The notes beneath the pieces are model-generated. The model was not told the DNA's origin. It saw only the letters and a list, made by a program, of their open reading frames with translations, and searched no databases. A stretch of 46,144 bases of DNA from Schlegelella_A sp038258415 (lineage in GTDB: Bacteria; Pseudomonadota; Gammaproteobacteria; Burkholderiales; Burkholderiaceae_C), in assembly GCA_038258415.1 (NCBI GenBank), contig JBBSPY010000003.1:1-46144 (forward strand), given 5' to 3'. A program made the position numbers and the translations under genes. Position 1 is the stretch's first letter, and the number at the start of each line of letters is the position of its first letter. Shown piece after piece: positions 33,423 through 45,240 of the stretch.

Positions 33423-33455
33423 CCGGCGCCGACTTCCATCAGAAGCCGGCGCCGG
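33423..33455. terminator. Hairpin across the DUF924 stop codon, possible bidirectional terminator
   Basis: Arms CCGGCGCCGACTTC (33423-33436) and GAAGCCGGCGCCGG (33442-33455) pair at 13 of 14 positions, and on the minus strand the exception is G-U. The loop is five bases and lies on the DUF924 stop codon. It separates convergent genes (stops at 33407 and 33439). No T-run follows on either strand, so it may pause or protect RNA and not be a classical terminator. Confidence 0.45.
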
Positions 33456-34017
33456 GTCGTCTCAGGTACTCGATTTCCTCTGCGGTCGACTGCCTGCCGA
33501 GCACGATGTTTCGGTGCGGGAAGCGGCCGAACCGCTCGATGACGGCGCGATGGCGCCCGGCGTAGTCGAGCATCTCGCCGAAGCGCGGGTCGGCCTCGGC
33601 CAGCTGCGCGAACAGGCGCACCCCCTCGTCCTGCGTCTCGAGACCTTCGGCGTGCTCGAACGGGACGTAGACGAACGAGCGACGAACCGGGTCGAGCGTC
33701 TGGTCCTGCCGCTGGCCGACCATCGCCCTCGATGCCGCGATGGCCTGGGCGTCGCCGGCGAACGCGCGCGGCGTGCCGCGAAACACGTTGCGCGTGAACT
33801 GGTCGAGCAGGAGGATGCGGGCGAGCGCGGATGGCGGCTCGGCGGACCATGAGTCGAGTTCGCTGCGCAGCGCCGACTCGATCGTGCTGCCGAAGGTCCG
33901 CGCGATCTCCTCATCGAATTCCGGATCCTTGACGAACCAGTTCTTGCGCAGCGTGCCGGCTTCCGCGCTGCCGGCGGCGCCGAACCAGAAATCGAGGATG
34001 TCGTCGGGTGATGTCAT
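33439..34017 (-). CDS. DUF924 family protein
   Basis: This 192-residue protein matches the DUF924 family, which folds as a TPR-like helical domain: DDILDFWFGAA at the start, KNWFVKDPEFDEEIARTFG, then LARILLLDQFTRNVFRGTPR and SFVYVPFEHAEGLETQDEGV, with GRFPHRNIVLGR near the end. No catalytic role is established. It is divergent from gor with 81 bases between the start codons, and convergent with the WXXGXW gene. Its last codons form half of a strong hairpin. Confidence 0.92.
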   Translation of the reverse strand: MTSPDDILDFWFGAAGSAEAGTLRKNWFVKDPEFDEEIARTFGSTIESALRSELDSWSAEPPSALARILLLDQFTRNVFRGTPRAFAGDAQAIAASRAMVGQRQDQTLDPVRRSFVYVPFEHAEGLETQDEGVRLFAQLAEADPRFGEMLDYAGRHRAVIERFGRFPHRNIVLGRQSTAEEIEYLRRPGAGF

Positions 34018-34086
34018 GTCGGTGGGAGGCGCGGGGTCGTGGCCGCCGGCCGCAGTCTGCCTCCGGCCGGAATGCGGCGCAACGGG

Positions 34087-34092
34087 TATCGT
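34087..34092 (+). promoter_or_regulatory. Candidate -10 element of gor, leaderless geometry
   Basis: TATCGT ends six bases before the gor ATG, the same spacing as at murB, and no ribosome site is visible. If real, the transcript starts on the ATG. The -35 region is not recognisable. Confidence 0.3.
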
Positions 34093-34098
34093 GCGGCC

Positions 34099-35457
34099 AT
34101 GTCCGGAAACGCTCCGTTCGACCTCTTCATCATCGGCGCCGGCAGTGGCGGCGTCCGTGCGGCGCGGACGGCCGGCCAGCGCGGGCTGCGGGTCGCGGTC
34201 GCGGAGGCCGGGGCGCTGGGCGGGACCTGCGTCAACGTCGGCTGCATCCCGAAAAAGCTCTACAGCTTCGCCTCGCACTTTGCCGAGGCGTTCGACGAGG
34301 CGGTCGGATTCGGCTGGTCGCACCAGTCGCCACGGTTCGACTGGGCCGTGCTCAAGGCCAACCGCGCGCGCGAGATCACGCGGCTCAACGGCGTCTATGA
34401 AGGGCTGCTCGAAGGCGTCGGCGTGGCCGTCCTGCGCGGTCGGGCGAGGCTCGTCGGCGCGCGCGAGGTCGAGGTCGAGGGCCGCGCGTATCGTGCCGAG
34501 CGCGTCGTCGTCGCCACCGGCGGCTGGCCGGTCGCGCCCGACGTGCCGGGCAAGGAACTGGCGATCTCCTCGAACGAGATCTTCGACCTGCCCGAGTTCC
34601 CGAAGCGGCTCGTCGTCGTCGGCGGTGGCTACATCGCCAGCGAGTTCGCGTCGATCTTCCAGGGTCTCGGCAGCACGGTCGTGCAGAGCTATCGGGGCGA
34701 GCAGATCCTGCGCGGCTTCGACGACGACGTGCGCCATTTCGTCGCCGCCGAGATGGTGAAGAAGGGCGTCGACATCCGCACCGGCAGCAGCGTGGCGTCG
34801 CTGGTGCGCCGCGTCGATGGCGCGATCGACGTTGCCTTCGCCGATGGCAGCTCGAGCGTGGCCGACGCCGTGCTCTACGCCACCGGGCGCATGCCCAACA
34901 CCGGCGGCATCGGCCTCGAGGCGGCGGGTGTCGTTCTCGATCCGAACGGCGCCGTCACCGTCGACGACGAGTACCGCACGAGCGTGCCCGGCATCTACGC
35001 CATCGGCGACGTGATCGACCGCGTCCAGCTCACGCCCGTGGCGCTTGCCGAGGCGATGTCGCTCGTCGATTCGATCACCGGCAAGGCGGGCCGTGGCGTC
35101 GACTACATGCACATCCCGACCGCCGTCTTCACCCACCCCAACATCGGCACGATCGGCCTGTCGGAAACCGCAGCGCGCGGCCGCTACGACAAGGTCCGTG
35201 TCTACCGCGCCGATTTCAAGCCGCTCAAGCACACGCTCTCCGGCAGCGCCGAGCGCACGCTCATGAAGCTCGTCGTCGACGACGCGAGCGACAAGGTGAT
35301 CGGCCTGCACATGGTCGGCGCCGACGCCGGCGAGACCATCCAGGGCTTTGCCGTGGCGATGAAGGCCGGAGCCACCAAGGCCGTGTTCGACGCCACGATC
35401 GGCATCCACCCGACCGCGGCGGAGGAGTTCGTGACGATGCGAATGGCGGTGGCGTGA
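34099..35457 (+). CDS. gor: Glutathione-disulfide reductase
   Basis: This 452-residue FAD enzyme reduces oxidised glutathione with NADPH. FAD motif GAGSGGVRAAR, redox pair Cys44/Cys49 in GGTCVNVGCIPKKL, the NADPH-binding fold GGGYIASEFASIFQGLG with SYRGEQILRGFD, the second FAD motif GIYAIGDV and the dimer-interface His in GIHPTAAEEFVTMR are all present. The start (MSGNAPFDLF) fits family length. The gene is the first of three with overlapping ends; the next gene's ATG shares a base with its stop (TGATG). Confidence 0.95.
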   Translation: MSGNAPFDLFIIGAGSGGVRAARTAGQRGLRVAVAEAGALGGTCVNVGCIPKKLYSFASHFAEAFDEAVGFGWSHQSPRFDWAVLKANRAREITRLNGVYEGLLEGVGVAVLRGRARLVGAREVEVEGRAYRAERVVVATGGWPVAPDVPGKELAISSNEIFDLPEFPKRLVVVGGGYIASEFASIFQGLGSTVVQSYRGEQILRGFDDDVRHFVAAEMVKKGVDIRTGSSVASLVRRVDGAIDVAFADGSSSVADAVLYATGRMPNTGGIGLEAAGVVLDPNGAVTVDDEYRTSVPGIYAIGDVIDRVQLTPVALAEAMSLVDSITGKAGRGVDYMHIPTAVFTHPNIGTIGLSETAARGRYDKVRVYRADFKPLKHTLSGSAERTLMKLVVDDASDKVIGLHMVGADAGETIQGFAVAMKAGATKAVFDATIGIHPTAAEEFVTMRMAVA

Positions 35458-35993
35458 TGACCGGATCCTCGCGCAACCGCCGCCGCACGCCGATGTCTCC
35501 TGCGATCCGCTTCGCGGCCGTGCGCGTGCCCCTCGCCGTCGTTGCCATCGCGGCTTCTCTCCTCGTCGTCGACGCCGACGCGGCCACGCAGAGCGCGCGT
35601 CGCGATCCCTCGCGCGCCGATGGCGACCGCATCCTCACGCCGGCACAGATCAAGGCTTGCCTGGCCAAGAAGGACAGCCTGCACCTCCAGGTCGACCAGG
35701 CGCTCGGGCACAAGGCGCAGATCGAGGCCGAGAAGGCGGAGATCACGCGCACCGGCGCCAGCCTCGCCGACGAGGTCGCGACGCTGGACCGGACCCAGGT
35801 GGAGGCGGTCGCCGCCTACAACGCGAAGGTCGTCCGGCGCGACGAGATGATCGATGCCTACGAAGCCAGGGTCACGGTCTACAACACCGAGGCCGAAGGC
35901 GTGAAGTCGACGCAGGACGACTACCAGAAGTCCTGCGAGAACCGTCGCTACGACGAACGCGATTTGATAGACGTCAAGAGGAAGAAGAAGTGA
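35457..35993 (+). CDS. Exported coiled-coil protein of unknown function
   Basis: This 178-residue protein is wedged between gor and prlC, overlapping both (1 base and 4 bases). The N-terminus is basic (SSRNRRRTPM), followed by a hydrophobic stretch VPLAVVAIAASLLVV and a likely signal cleavage near ADAA, so the product is probably periplasmic. The mature part is highly charged and helical (about residues 70-155: LHLQVDQALGHKAQIEAEK, then ASLADEVATLD), likely coiled coil. Two Cys lie at its ends (IKACLAKK and KSCENRRY), and it finishes in Lys/Arg. I do not recognise a family. Codon use matches the neighbours, so it appears to be a real gene. Confidence 0.75.
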   Translation: MTGSSRNRRRTPMSPAIRFAAVRVPLAVVAIAASLLVVDADAATQSARRDPSRADGDRILTPAQIKACLAKKDSLHLQVDQALGHKAQIEAEKAEITRTGASLADEVATLDRTQVEAVAAYNAKVVRRDEMIDAYEARVTVYNTEAEGVKSTQDDYQKSCENRRYDERDLIDVKRKKK

Positions 35994-38060
35994 ACCCATC
36001 GGACAACCCGCTTCTGCGGCCGTGGACGGGCCCGTTCGGGCTCGCGCCTTTCGCGGCCGTCAGGCCCGAGCAGTTCGCGCCGGCGTTCGAGCGCGGCATG
36101 GCAGAACAGCTCGCCGAGATCGACGCGATCGCTGCGTCTCCCGACGCGCCGACGTTCGCCAACACCGTCGCCGCGTTCGACCGCTCGGGACGGCTGCTCG
36201 ATCGCGTCGGCAGCCTGTTCTACAACCTTGCCGCGAGCGAAACCTCGCCGGCGCTGCAAGCCGTCGAGCGCGACATCGCGCCGAAGGCGGCGGCGCACGG
36301 CAGCGCCGTCTACATGCACAAGGGGTTGTTTGCCCGCATCGAGGCGCTGCACGAGCAGCGCGAAGCGCTCGGCCTCGCGGCGGAGGAAAGGCGCGTTCTC
36401 GAGCGCTTCCACATGGACTTCGTTCGCTCCGGCGCGCGTCTCGAGCCCGCGGCACAGCAGCGCTACGCCGAGGTCATGCAGCGGCTGGCCGACCTGACGA
36501 CGCGCTTCGGCCAGAACGTGCTGGCCGACGAAGCATCGTTCCGGCTCGTGCTCGAAGGCGAGTCCGACTTCGCCGGTCTGCCTGACTTCGTCCGCGCCGC
36601 GGCGCGGCAGGCCGCTGCGCAGCAAGGGCTGCCCGACGGCGCCCACGTGATCACCTTGTCGCGCTCGCATCTGGTGCCGTTCCTGACATTCTCCGAGCGG
36701 CGCGACCTGCGCGAGGCGTTGTGGAAGGCCGGCGCGACGCGCGGCGAGCACGAGGGCGAGCACGACAATCGGCCGGTCGCCGCCGAGATCCTGCAGCTGC
36801 GGCTCGAGCAGGCGAAAGCGCACGGCCATGCGTCGTACGCCGACTACGCGCTCGCCGACACGATGGCCGCAAGCCAGGAGGCGGTGACTTCTCTGCTGAT
36901 GCAGGTGTGGACGCCAGCAAAGGCGCGCGCGCTCGCCGAGCGCGACGACCTGCTCGCCGTTTCGCTCGCCACGGGCGGCCCCGACCTCATCGAGCCGTGG
37001 GACTGGCGGTACTACGCCGAGAAGGTGCGACAGGAGCGGTTCGACCTCGACGAGGCACAGGTCAAGCCCTATCTGCCGCTCGAGCGCGTCACCGAAGCGG
37101 CGTTCGACGTCGCGTCGCGGTTGTTCGGCATCCACTTCGTGGCTCGGCCGGACATCGCCGCCTACCACCCCGACGTCAGGACCTACGAGGTGCATGCCGC
37201 CGACGGGCACACCATCGGCCTCTTCCTGCACGACAACTTCGCCCGGCCAACCAAGCGCAGCGGCGCCTGGATGAGCGCGTATCGAACGCAGTCGCGACAC
37301 ATCGCCGGCGGCGAGCCGGTGCTGCCGATCGTCGTCAACAACAACAATTTCGCGCGCAGCGCCCCGGGAGAGCCAGCGCTGCTCAGCGTCGACGACGCGC
37401 GCACGCTGTTCCACGAATTCGGCCACGGCCTGCACGGGCTGCTGTCCGACGTGACCTACGAGCGCGTCTCGGGCACCAACGTCCTGCGCGACTTCGTCGA
37501 GCTGCCGTCGCAGCTGTTCGAGCACTGGCTCGAGCAGCGCGACGTGCTCAAGCGCCACGCCCGGCACCACCGGACCGGCGAGCCGATGCCCGACGCGCTG
37601 ATCGACAAGCTCGAGCGCGCCCGCCTGTTCAACCAGGGCTTCGAGTCGGTGCGCTACGTGTCGTCGGCGCTGGTCGACATGGCCGCGCACGCCCGCACCA
37701 GCCCGGAGCCCATCGACGTCGTCGCCTTCGAGCGCGCCGAGCTCGAGCGCATCGGCCTGCCGCACGGCGTCGGCATGAACCATCGCCTCACCCATTTCCA
37801 GCACCTGTTCTCGGGCTCCGGCTACGCAGCGGGCTACTACGTCTACATGTGGGCCGAGGTGCTCGACGCCGATGGCTTCGAGGCTTTCGTGGAGGCTGGC
37901 AACCCGTTCGACCCGGCTGTCGCCGAGCGGCTCCTGCGCTACGTGTACTCGGCCGGTGACTCGATCGAGCCGGGCCACGCGTACCGGTCGTTCCGCGGTC
38001 GTGAGCCGACGCCGCTGCCGATGCTGCGCGGCCGCGGCCTCGTCGAGGCCGAGTCGACCC

Positions 38061-38068
<8 letters not shown>
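35990..38068 (+). CDS. prlC: M3-family oligopeptidase A (thimet-like zinc peptidase)
   Basis: This 692-residue cytoplasmic metallopeptidase degrades short peptides, including cleaved signal peptides in E. coli. The zinc motif HEFGH is at residues 475-479 (TLFHEFGHGLHGLLS), with the third ligand Glu downstream in NVLRDFVELPSQLFEHW. The late HGVGMNHRLTHFQHLFSG and YAAGYYVYMWAEVLDAD segments are characteristic. I use GTG 35990, which overlaps the previous stop (GTGA) and has AGAGG upstream. Family members are about 680 residues. The C-terminus overlaps the convergent kinase gene by eight bases. Confidence 0.95.
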
Positions 38069-41159
<3,091 letters not shown>

Positions 41160-41210
41160 GCGTCGGACGGCGAGTCTAGGGGCCTTGGCTCCGCCCGCCC
41201 GATGCGGCTG

Positions 41211-42230
41211 TCAGTCGGCCGCGACCTGCAGCACGAGCTTGCCGAAGTTCTCGCCGCGGAACAGCCGGAGCAGCGTGTCGGGAAAGGTGTCGAGACCGGA
41301 GACGATGTCCTCGCGACTCTTCATGCGGCCCTCGCGCAGGTACCCGGCGAGCTCGGCGATCGCCTGGGGGAAGCGATCGGCGTAGTCGAACACGACCATG
41401 CCTTCCATGCGCGCGCGATTGACGAGCAGCGACAGGTAGTTAGCCGGGCCCTTGACGGGGCCCTCGTTGTTGTACTGGCTGATGGCGCCACAGACGACGA
41501 TGCGCGCCTTGCGGTTGATGCGGGCGAGCACGGCATCGAGGATCTCACCGCCGACGTTGTCGAAGTAGATGTCGACGCCTTTCGGGCAATGCTGCTTCAG
41601 TCCGTCCTTGACCGGGCCCGACTTGTAGTCGATGCAGCCGTCGAAGCCGAGCTCGTCGACGACGAAGCGGCATTTGTCGGGGCCGCCTGCGATGCCGACG
41701 GCGCGCAGCCCCAGGACCTTGGCGAGCTGGCCGACGGTCTGGCCGACCGCGCCGGCGGCGCCTGAGACGACCAGCGTCTCGCCCGCCTTTGGCAGTCCGA
41801 CGTCCATCAGCCCGAAGTAGGCCGTCATGCCGGGCATGCCGAGCACGTTGAGCCACTGCGACAGGGTGCCGAGCGAGAGGTCGACCTTCGACAGTGCCCC
41901 GCGCGAGATCGCGTTGGCATCGAAGCCCGCGTACTCCTGGACGCCGAGCGCGCCGGCGACCATGTCGCCGACGACGAAGGCGCCGTTGTTCGATTCGATC
42001 ACGCGGCCGATACCACCCGCGCGCATCACCTCGCCGATGCCGACGGGTGGGATGTAGCTCTTGCCCTCGTTCATCCAGCCGCGCATGGCGGGGTCGAGCG
42101 AGAGCGACAGCGTCTTCACCGTGACACCGTCGTCGCCGGCTGGCTCGACGGGCTCGGTGGAGTCGCTCCAGTCGGCCCTCACCGGCAGGCCGGTGGGGCG
42201 ACGAGCGAGGCGGATCTGATGGTTGATCAT
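41211..42230 (-). CDS. NADP-dependent oxidoreductase, medium-chain (curcumin/alkenal reductase type)
   Basis: This 339-residue zinc-free MDR enzyme reduces alpha,beta-unsaturated carbonyls or quinone-like substrates with NADPH. It starts MINHQIRLARRPTGLP and shows the substrate-domain motif LSLSLDPAMRGWMNEGKSY, the Rossmann motif VSGAAGAVGQTVGQLAKVLG, VDIYFDNVGGEILDAVL and NRKARIVVCGAISQYN. It matches E. coli CurA-like and prostaglandin reductase-like proteins. The start at 42230 lies 28 bases downstream of the cold-shock gene stop on the same strand, so they may share a transcript. Confidence 0.93.
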   Translation of the reverse strand: MINHQIRLARRPTGLPVRADWSDSTEPVEPAGDDGVTVKTLSLSLDPAMRGWMNEGKSYIPPVGIGEVMRAGGIGRVIESNNGAFVVGDMVAGALGVQEYAGFDANAISRGALSKVDLSLGTLSQWLNVLGMPGMTAYFGLMDVGLPKAGETLVVSGAAGAVGQTVGQLAKVLGLRAVGIAGGPDKCRFVVDELGFDGCIDYKSGPVKDGLKQHCPKGVDIYFDNVGGEILDAVLARINRKARIVVCGAISQYNNEGPVKGPANYLSLLVNRARMEGMVVFDYADRFPQAIAELAGYLREGRMKSREDIVSGLDTFPDTLLRLFRGENFGKLVLQVAAD

Positions 42231-42258
42231 GCCGCCTGCGCTCGAGCTTGCGAACGGG

Positions 42259-42468
42259 TCAGAGGACCTTGATGTTCGCCGCTTGCAGGCCCTTCTGGCC
42301 CTGCTTGACTTCAAATTCGACGCGCTGGTTCTCGGCGAGCGTCTTGAAGCCGTTGCCCTGGATGTCGCGGAAGTGGGCGAAGAGGTCGGCGCCGCCGCCG
42401 TCCTGGGCGATGAAGCCGAAGCCCTTGGCCTCGTTGAACCACTTCACGGTTCCGGTCTGAGTCGTCAT
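42259..42468 (-). CDS. Cold-shock protein, CspA family
   Basis: This 69-residue nucleic-acid-binding protein is the standard size. RNP1 is KGFGFIAQ and RNP2 is DLFAHF (usually VFVHF); it begins MTTQTGTVKWFNEAKGFGF and ends GLQAANIKVL. It binds single-stranded RNA and DNA and acts as an RNA chaperone. Leu and Ala in the RNP2 motif are a mild departure from the consensus. AGGA is found upstream of the ATG at 42468. The space ahead is long enough for the extended leader typical of cold-shock mRNAs. Confidence 0.95.
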   Translation of the reverse strand: MTTQTGTVKWFNEAKGFGFIAQDGGGADLFAHFRDIQGNGFKTLAENQRVEFEVKQGQKGLQAANIKVL

Positions 42469-42665
42469 GAGGAATGTCCTGTCTTGCAAAGGTTGAACAC
42501 GAAACGAAATCCGCGCACGACGACGCCGTGCGCGCAGCGACACTCAAGAAACGATCCGGGGTTTTTCAAGCGTCCGCCGCGAGGACCGCGACGGGTGGAA
42601 CGAGAATCACGAACAACGAAGGTCTTGCGTATAACTGTGCCGCGACTGTACACGAGACTCGACGA
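42469..42665. promoter_or_regulatory. Divergent intergenic region between the cold-shock and cupin genes
   Basis: 197 bases without a gene. It is less GC-rich than its surroundings and must hold promoters for both genes. TATAAC at 42630-42635 is a candidate -10 element for the cupin gene; no matching -35 element was found. The cold-shock side is probably a transcribed leader. Confidence 0.4.
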
Positions 42666-43154
42666 ATGACCGAACGACACCCCCAAGACGACCCCTCCGA
42701 ACCGCGCTGGAAGCACGACGGCGTGCGCGTGATTGCGCACGATCGGCTTGATGCGAACACCGCGCAGACGCCCGGCATGGACCGCAAGGCCGCCATCACC
42801 TTCGCTCGCACCGGCGCGCAGAAGCTGTGGGCGGGCACGGTTCACATCCACGCCGACGCGAAGACCGGCGCGCACCATCACGGCCATCTGGAAAGCGTCA
42901 TCTATGTCGTCAAGGGGCGCGCGCGCATGCGCTGGGGGGAGCAGCTCGAATTCACCGCCGAGGCCGGCCCGGGCGACTTCATCTACGTGCCACCCTACGT
43001 GCCGCACCAGGAGATCAACGCCAGCCCGACCGAGACGCTCGAGTGCGTGCTCTGCCGCAGCGACGGCGAGGCGGTGGCGGTGAACCTCGACATCGAGCCG
43101 GTGGAAAAACCCGACAGCGTGCGCTGGATCGATCCGACCCATCCGCATGGATGA
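42666..43154 (+). CDS. Cupin-domain protein
   Basis: This 162-residue protein has one cupin barrel. Motif 1 is GAHHHGHLESVIYVVKGRAR (about residues 71-90) with several His and a Glu as metal ligands; motif 2 is GDFIYVPPYVPHQEIN with the last His. Small cupins of this type include dioxygenases, isomerases and sensors, and the substrate cannot be told. It is the first gene of a plus-strand operon and its end overlaps the flavin oxidoreductase start by eight bases. Confidence 0.9.
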   Translation: MTERHPQDDPSEPRWKHDGVRVIAHDRLDANTAQTPGMDRKAAITFARTGAQKLWAGTVHIHADAKTGAHHHGHLESVIYVVKGRARMRWGEQLEFTAEAGPGDFIYVPPYVPHQEINASPTETLECVLCRSDGEAVAVNLDIEPVEKPDSVRWIDPTHPHG

Positions 43155-44169
43155 GGCTGGCCGACCGGTGAGGCTCTCCATCCTCGATCAGTCCGTTTCC
43201 GTCGAGGGCGCGGGCGAAGACGCCGCCATCCGCGACACGCTCTCGCTCGCCGAGCATGGCGAGCGCCTCGGCTATGAGCGGTTCTGGGTCAGCGAGCACC
43301 ACGGCCTGCCGACCATCGTCGGCACGGCGCCGGAGATCCTCATGGGAGCGATCGCGGCGCGCACCCGCGTCATCCGCATCGGCTCGGCCGGCGTGATGCT
43401 GCCGCACTACAGCGCCTTCAAGGTCGCCGAGCAGTTCCGCGTCCTGGAGGCGCTCGCGCCGGGCCGCATCGATCTCGGCCTCGGCCGTGCGCCCGGCAGC
43501 GACATGCGCACCGCGCGGCTGCTCAACCCGCACGCCAGCCACGGCGCCGACGACTTCCCGCTGCAGGTGCGCGACCTTCACGCATGGACGTCGATGCCGT
43601 CTTACCAGGGTGTGCCGGCGCATCCGCTGGGGCCCCACGCACCGCAGATCTGGATCCTCGGCAGCTCCGACTACGGCGCACAGCTCGCGGCGCACTTCGG
43701 CCTGCCGTACGCGTTTGCGTACTTCTTCAGCGACGGGGCCGGCGCCGCGGAGGCGATCGCGCTCTACCGCGCCCGCTTCGAGCCGAGCGGGCTCCTCGCA
43801 GCGCCGCAAGCGACGCTGTGCATCTGGGCGCTCGTCGCCGAAAGCGACGACGAAGCGCGCCACCATGCGCTGTCGCGCGACCGCTGGCGAGTCGACCGCG
43901 CCCGCGGTGTCTTCGGGCCGCTGCAGTCGCCCGATGCGATCGTCGCCCAGGGGTTCTCGCCCGAAGACGACGCCCACCTCGCGCCGATGCGCGCGAAGGC
44001 ATTCGTCGGTTCGGCGAAGACGGTCGGCGAGAAGATCCGCCGCCTTGCCGCCGACTTCTCCCTCGATGAGCTGGTCGTCAACACCTGGGCGCACGATCCG
44101 GGGGTGCGCCGCCGCTCGTACACATTGCTAGCCGGCGAGTTCGGTCTCGTCGCCCGCACGTCAGGCTGA
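43147..44169 (+). CDS. Luciferase-like (LLM-class) flavin-dependent oxidoreductase
   Basis: This 340-residue protein belongs to the bacterial luciferase-like family, with an FMN-binding TIM barrel. Cues are RLSILDQSVSV at the N-terminus, GYERFWVSEHHGLPTIVGTA, IGSAGVMLPHYSAFKVAEQF and PGRIDLGLGRAPGSD, then IWILGSSDYGAQLAA. The ATG at 43147 overlaps the cupin gene; a GTG at 43168 (RLSILDQ) would match other family starts equally well. Family members are mono-oxygenases or reductases that use FMN. It lies 29 bases before the methionine synthase gene. Confidence 0.93.
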   Translation: MDEAGRPVRLSILDQSVSVEGAGEDAAIRDTLSLAEHGERLGYERFWVSEHHGLPTIVGTAPEILMGAIAARTRVIRIGSAGVMLPHYSAFKVAEQFRVLEALAPGRIDLGLGRAPGSDMRTARLLNPHASHGADDFPLQVRDLHAWTSMPSYQGVPAHPLGPHAPQIWILGSSDYGAQLAAHFGLPYAFAYFFSDGAGAAEAIALYRARFEPSGLLAAPQATLCIWALVAESDDEARHHALSRDRWRVDRARGVFGPLQSPDAIVAQGFSPEDDAHLAPMRAKAFVGSAKTVGEKIRRLAADFSLDELVVNTWAHDPGVRRRSYTLLAGEFGLVARTSG

Positions 44170-44198
44170 CGCGCCCCACACGACCCGAAGGACCCCGC

Positions 44199-45224
44199 AT
44201 GTTCGAGACCGCCATCGCCGGAAGCCTGCCCAAGCCCGCCTGGCTTGCCGAGACCGGAAAGCTCTGGCCCGAGTGGAGGGATTCCGGTGAAGCGCTCGAC
44301 CGTGCAAAGGCCGACGCGACGCTGGTCTGGCTGAAGACGCAGGAGGACGCCGGCATCGGCACCGTCGGCGACGGCGAGCAGGCGCGCCAGCACTTCGTGC
44401 ACGGCTTCCTGGCCAAGGTCGAGGGCATCGACTTCGAGCACAAGGTGAAGATGGGCATCCGCGACAACCGCTACGACGCGATGGTTCCGCAGGTGGTGGG
44501 TGAGCTCAAGCTCACCGGCCGCGTCCATGCGATGGAGGCGCAGCTTGCGCGGGCGCACACATCGCGCAAGCTCAAGTTCACGATGCCCGGCCCGATGACG
44601 ATCGTCGACACCGTCGCCGACCGCCACTACGGAGGCGACCGGGACGGACGCATCCGCATGGCGATGGCATTTGCCGACCTGCTCAACCAGGAAGCTTTGG
44701 CGCTCGAGGCCGATGGCGTCGACATCGTGCAGTTCGACGAGCCGGCGTTCAACGTCTACATGGACGACGCCGCAGGCTGGGGCGTGGAGGCGCTCGAGCG
44801 CGCCACCGCCGGGCTCGCGTGCAAGACCGCGGTCCACATCTGCTACGGCTACGGAATCGATGCCAATCGCAAATGGAAAGACACGCTCGGTGCGCAGTGG
44901 CGGCAGTACGAGCAGATCTTCCCGGCGCTCGCGAAGAGCTCGATCGACCAGGTCTCGCTCGAGTGCTACCACTCGCATGTACCGCCCGAGTTGATGCGCC
45001 TGCTCGACGGCAAGGAGGTGATGGTCGGTGTGATCGACGTCGCGAGCGACGAGATCGAGACGCCGGAGCAGGTCTCGGCAACGCTCGCGCAGGCGCTGCG
45101 CTACGTGCACCGCGACAAGCTCATCGCTTGCACCAACTGCGGTATGGCGCCGATGCGCCGCGAGATCGCCGAGGCCAAGCTGAAGGCGCTCGGCGCCGGC
45201 GCACGGCTCGCCGCCGACGCCTGA
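44199..45224 (+). CDS. Stand-alone core methionine synthase (MetE C-terminal homologue, MesD-type)
   Basis: This 341-residue protein corresponds to the catalytic half of MetE alone. It has AGSLPKPAWLAE, the zinc-binding His and Cys in AVHICYGYG, GPMTIVDTV, the conserved FDEPAFNVY and the C-terminal zinc Cys in ACTNCGMAPM. No N-terminal MetE domain is present. It closely follows the MesD group, which in characterised cases makes methionine from methylfolate only with an oxygen-dependent partner of family DUF1852 (MesX). No DUF1852 gene is seen in the window. Neighbours are a flavin oxidoreductase and a 2OG-Fe dioxygenase, 16 bases downstream. Assignment to the MetE superfamily is secure; the MesD subgroup is my recollection of its sequence. 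Confidence 0.88.
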   Translation: MFETAIAGSLPKPAWLAETGKLWPEWRDSGEALDRAKADATLVWLKTQEDAGIGTVGDGEQARQHFVHGFLAKVEGIDFEHKVKMGIRDNRYDAMVPQVVGELKLTGRVHAMEAQLARAHTSRKLKFTMPGPMTIVDTVADRHYGGDRDGRIRMAMAFADLLNQEALALEADGVDIVQFDEPAFNVYMDDAAGWGVEALERATAGLACKTAVHICYGYGIDANRKWKDTLGAQWRQYEQIFPALAKSSIDQVSLECYHSHVPPELMRLLDGKEVMVGVIDVASDEIETPEQVSATLAQALRYVHRDKLIACTNCGMAPMRREIAEAKLKALGAGARLAADA

Positions 45225-45240
45225 GGTCGAGTTGCCACCA

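Noticed and set aside
42469..42665. A classical cold-box or riboswitch in the cold-shock leader
   Set aside because: The region is a plausible long leader, but I could not identify a specific conserved motif by eye.
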